A DNA stretch of 64,000 nucleotides. Origin: G963664935 sp963664935 (GTDB taxonomy: Bacteria > Pseudomonadota > Gammaproteobacteria > Methylococcales > G963664935). The notes below the pieces were generated by a model. The model was not told the DNA's origin, ran no database searches, and saw nothing but the letters and a program-made list of their open reading frames with translations. This document shows positions 63,642 through 64,000 of this stretch, piece after piece; position 1 is the stretch's first letter; the number at the start of each line of letters is the position of its first letter. Made by a program: the position numbers and the translations under genes. The stretch lies in contig CAXXSE010000007.1 in NCBI GenBank assembly GCA_963664935.2, positions 248,001 through 312,000 on the forward strand, in the 5' to 3' direction.

Positions 63642-64000
63642 GTTTTTCCCCGATTCTTTAGCCAAAGCAAATATACCTAGCATTGAACTTGATAAGACCT
63701 TTCTCTCATGCGCCTCTTCAAATTTATCTGCTGCATATTTTCCACCAGATGCCATTGCAAAAGGTAACGCCGCACCTAGAAATGGGGCTAGAGCTGGAAC
63801 CATACTCACTGCCAAGCCTCCACCTGCAATTAAAGCTGTTTTCATATGCTTTGCTTTATATTTGCCATTCAATTTTTCAACTTCTTTTTGGTGCGAGGAT
63901 ACTAATGCTTCCACATGTGAGCATACTTCTGCAGCCGCATAGCCTAGGTCATCAATCTTCGCACTGGGAAGGCTAGCGATAAATTCTCTCAACTGATTTC
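63636..64000 (-). CDS. Hypothetical Gly/Ala-rich membrane-interacting protein, N-terminus beyond window
   Basis: At least 121 codons, open to the window edge. The readable part has a helical lead (DDLGYAAAEVCSHVEALVSS, HQKEVEKLNGKYKAKHM) and a hydrophobic Gly/Ala segment (ALIAGGGLAVSMVPALAPFL, GAALPFAMASGG) that may insert in the membrane, then a basic tail. A TTG at 63992 is possible but the frame stays open upstream. It is a cassette gene: stop in the attC core. Confidence 0.6.
   Translation of the reverse strand, partial: NQLREFIASLPSAKIDDLGYAAAEVCSHVEALVSSHQKEVEKLNGKYKAKHMKTALIAGGGLAVSMVPALAPFLGAALPFAMASGGKYAADKFEEAHERKVLSSSMLGIFALAKESGKNR

Larger units (their letters stand above)
59230..64000 (-). 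mobile_element. Integron gene-cassette array (no intI in window)
   Basis: At least six small gene units, all on the minus strand, are separated by imperfect inverted repeats with attC architecture (R'' RYYYAAC-like core at the gene 3' end, paired arms with unpaired bases, R' GTTRRRY-like core before the next gene). The cassettes carry TA genes and short unknown genes without individual operon promoters, as in sedentary or mobile integrons. It is interrupted between 61778 and about 62650 by intron and IS debris. Confidence 0.8.

Overview
The window reads as chromosome of a moderately GC, genome-plastic gammaproteobacterium. Supporting genes are trpS, mutY-yggX, yaaA, tas, a HopJ-family protein, an intact PEP-CTERM protein (so the host should carry an exosortase), a PiT-type phosphate transporter and a serine-glyoxylate aminotransferase. 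The aminotransferase and PEP-CTERM protein would suit a methylotroph such as Methylococcales, but nothing here proves the lineage. Housekeeping genes are scattered among insertion sequences, short palindromic repeats, toxin-antitoxin pairs and many gene remnants.

Layout. 1-2.35 kb: a czc-type metal efflux operon on the minus strand (czcI-like, czcC, start of a His-rich czcB), cut off from its upstream DNA by an IS4-family copy. 2.35-6.75 kb: two inverted copies of that IS around a decayed 3' end of merA. 6.75-10 kb: a two-gene MotA/TolQ-like plus MotB/OmpA-like ion-motor pair; the second protein has a very long TolA-like coiled coil and a single-base frameshift. 10.3-18.8 kb: tas, trpS, a deleted sodium:solute symporter, a methyltransferase, manC with an apparently dead isomerase half, and a small plus-strand cluster (CPXCG protein, cysteine hydrolase, HopJ). 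18.9-22.8 kb: ISKra4 remnant, Fic protein, VapBC and a broken DUF433 module, with a divergent 185-bp direct repeat on either side of VapBC and DUF433. 22.8-28.6 kb: holin plus SH3-domain lysin cassette, a solo DruA-like (DUF4338) gene, and a decayed IS3-family element with a MITE-like derivative. 28.8-34.3 kb: exonuclease, a 1,345-residue internally duplicated membrane protein translationally coupled to a FetB-like permease. 34.3-45.6 kb: duplicated and broken copies of a ClpP-fold lipoprotein and a TonB receptor, NarK, the intact TonB receptor, a diheme-cytochrome remnant, a third mosaic IS4 copy, an integrase remnant and tRNA-Phe. 45.6-59 kb: yggX/mutY, 5-oxoprolinase, a secreted Lys/His-tailed protein, yaaA, a lamin-tail PEP-CTERM protein, PiT/DUF47, PstS and the aminotransferase.

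59.2-64 kb is the most striking region: an integron-type gene-cassette array read on the minus strand. It holds HicAB, DUF4160/DUF2442, a DUF1059-like protein, a HEPN/AbiU2-like protein and two unknowns, separated by recognisable attC recombination sites. The stop codons of HicB, DUF2442, the HEPN-like protein and the partial last gene lie inside attC R'' cores. One attC is interrupted exactly at its TTGT core by the 5' end of a group II intron, which is in turn truncated by IS3 and IS91-type debris. No integrase intI lies in the window.

Several genes (motB-like, vapB, mutY, IS copy C transposase) are broken by single-base indels; these may be real decay or assembly errors and should be checked against reads.
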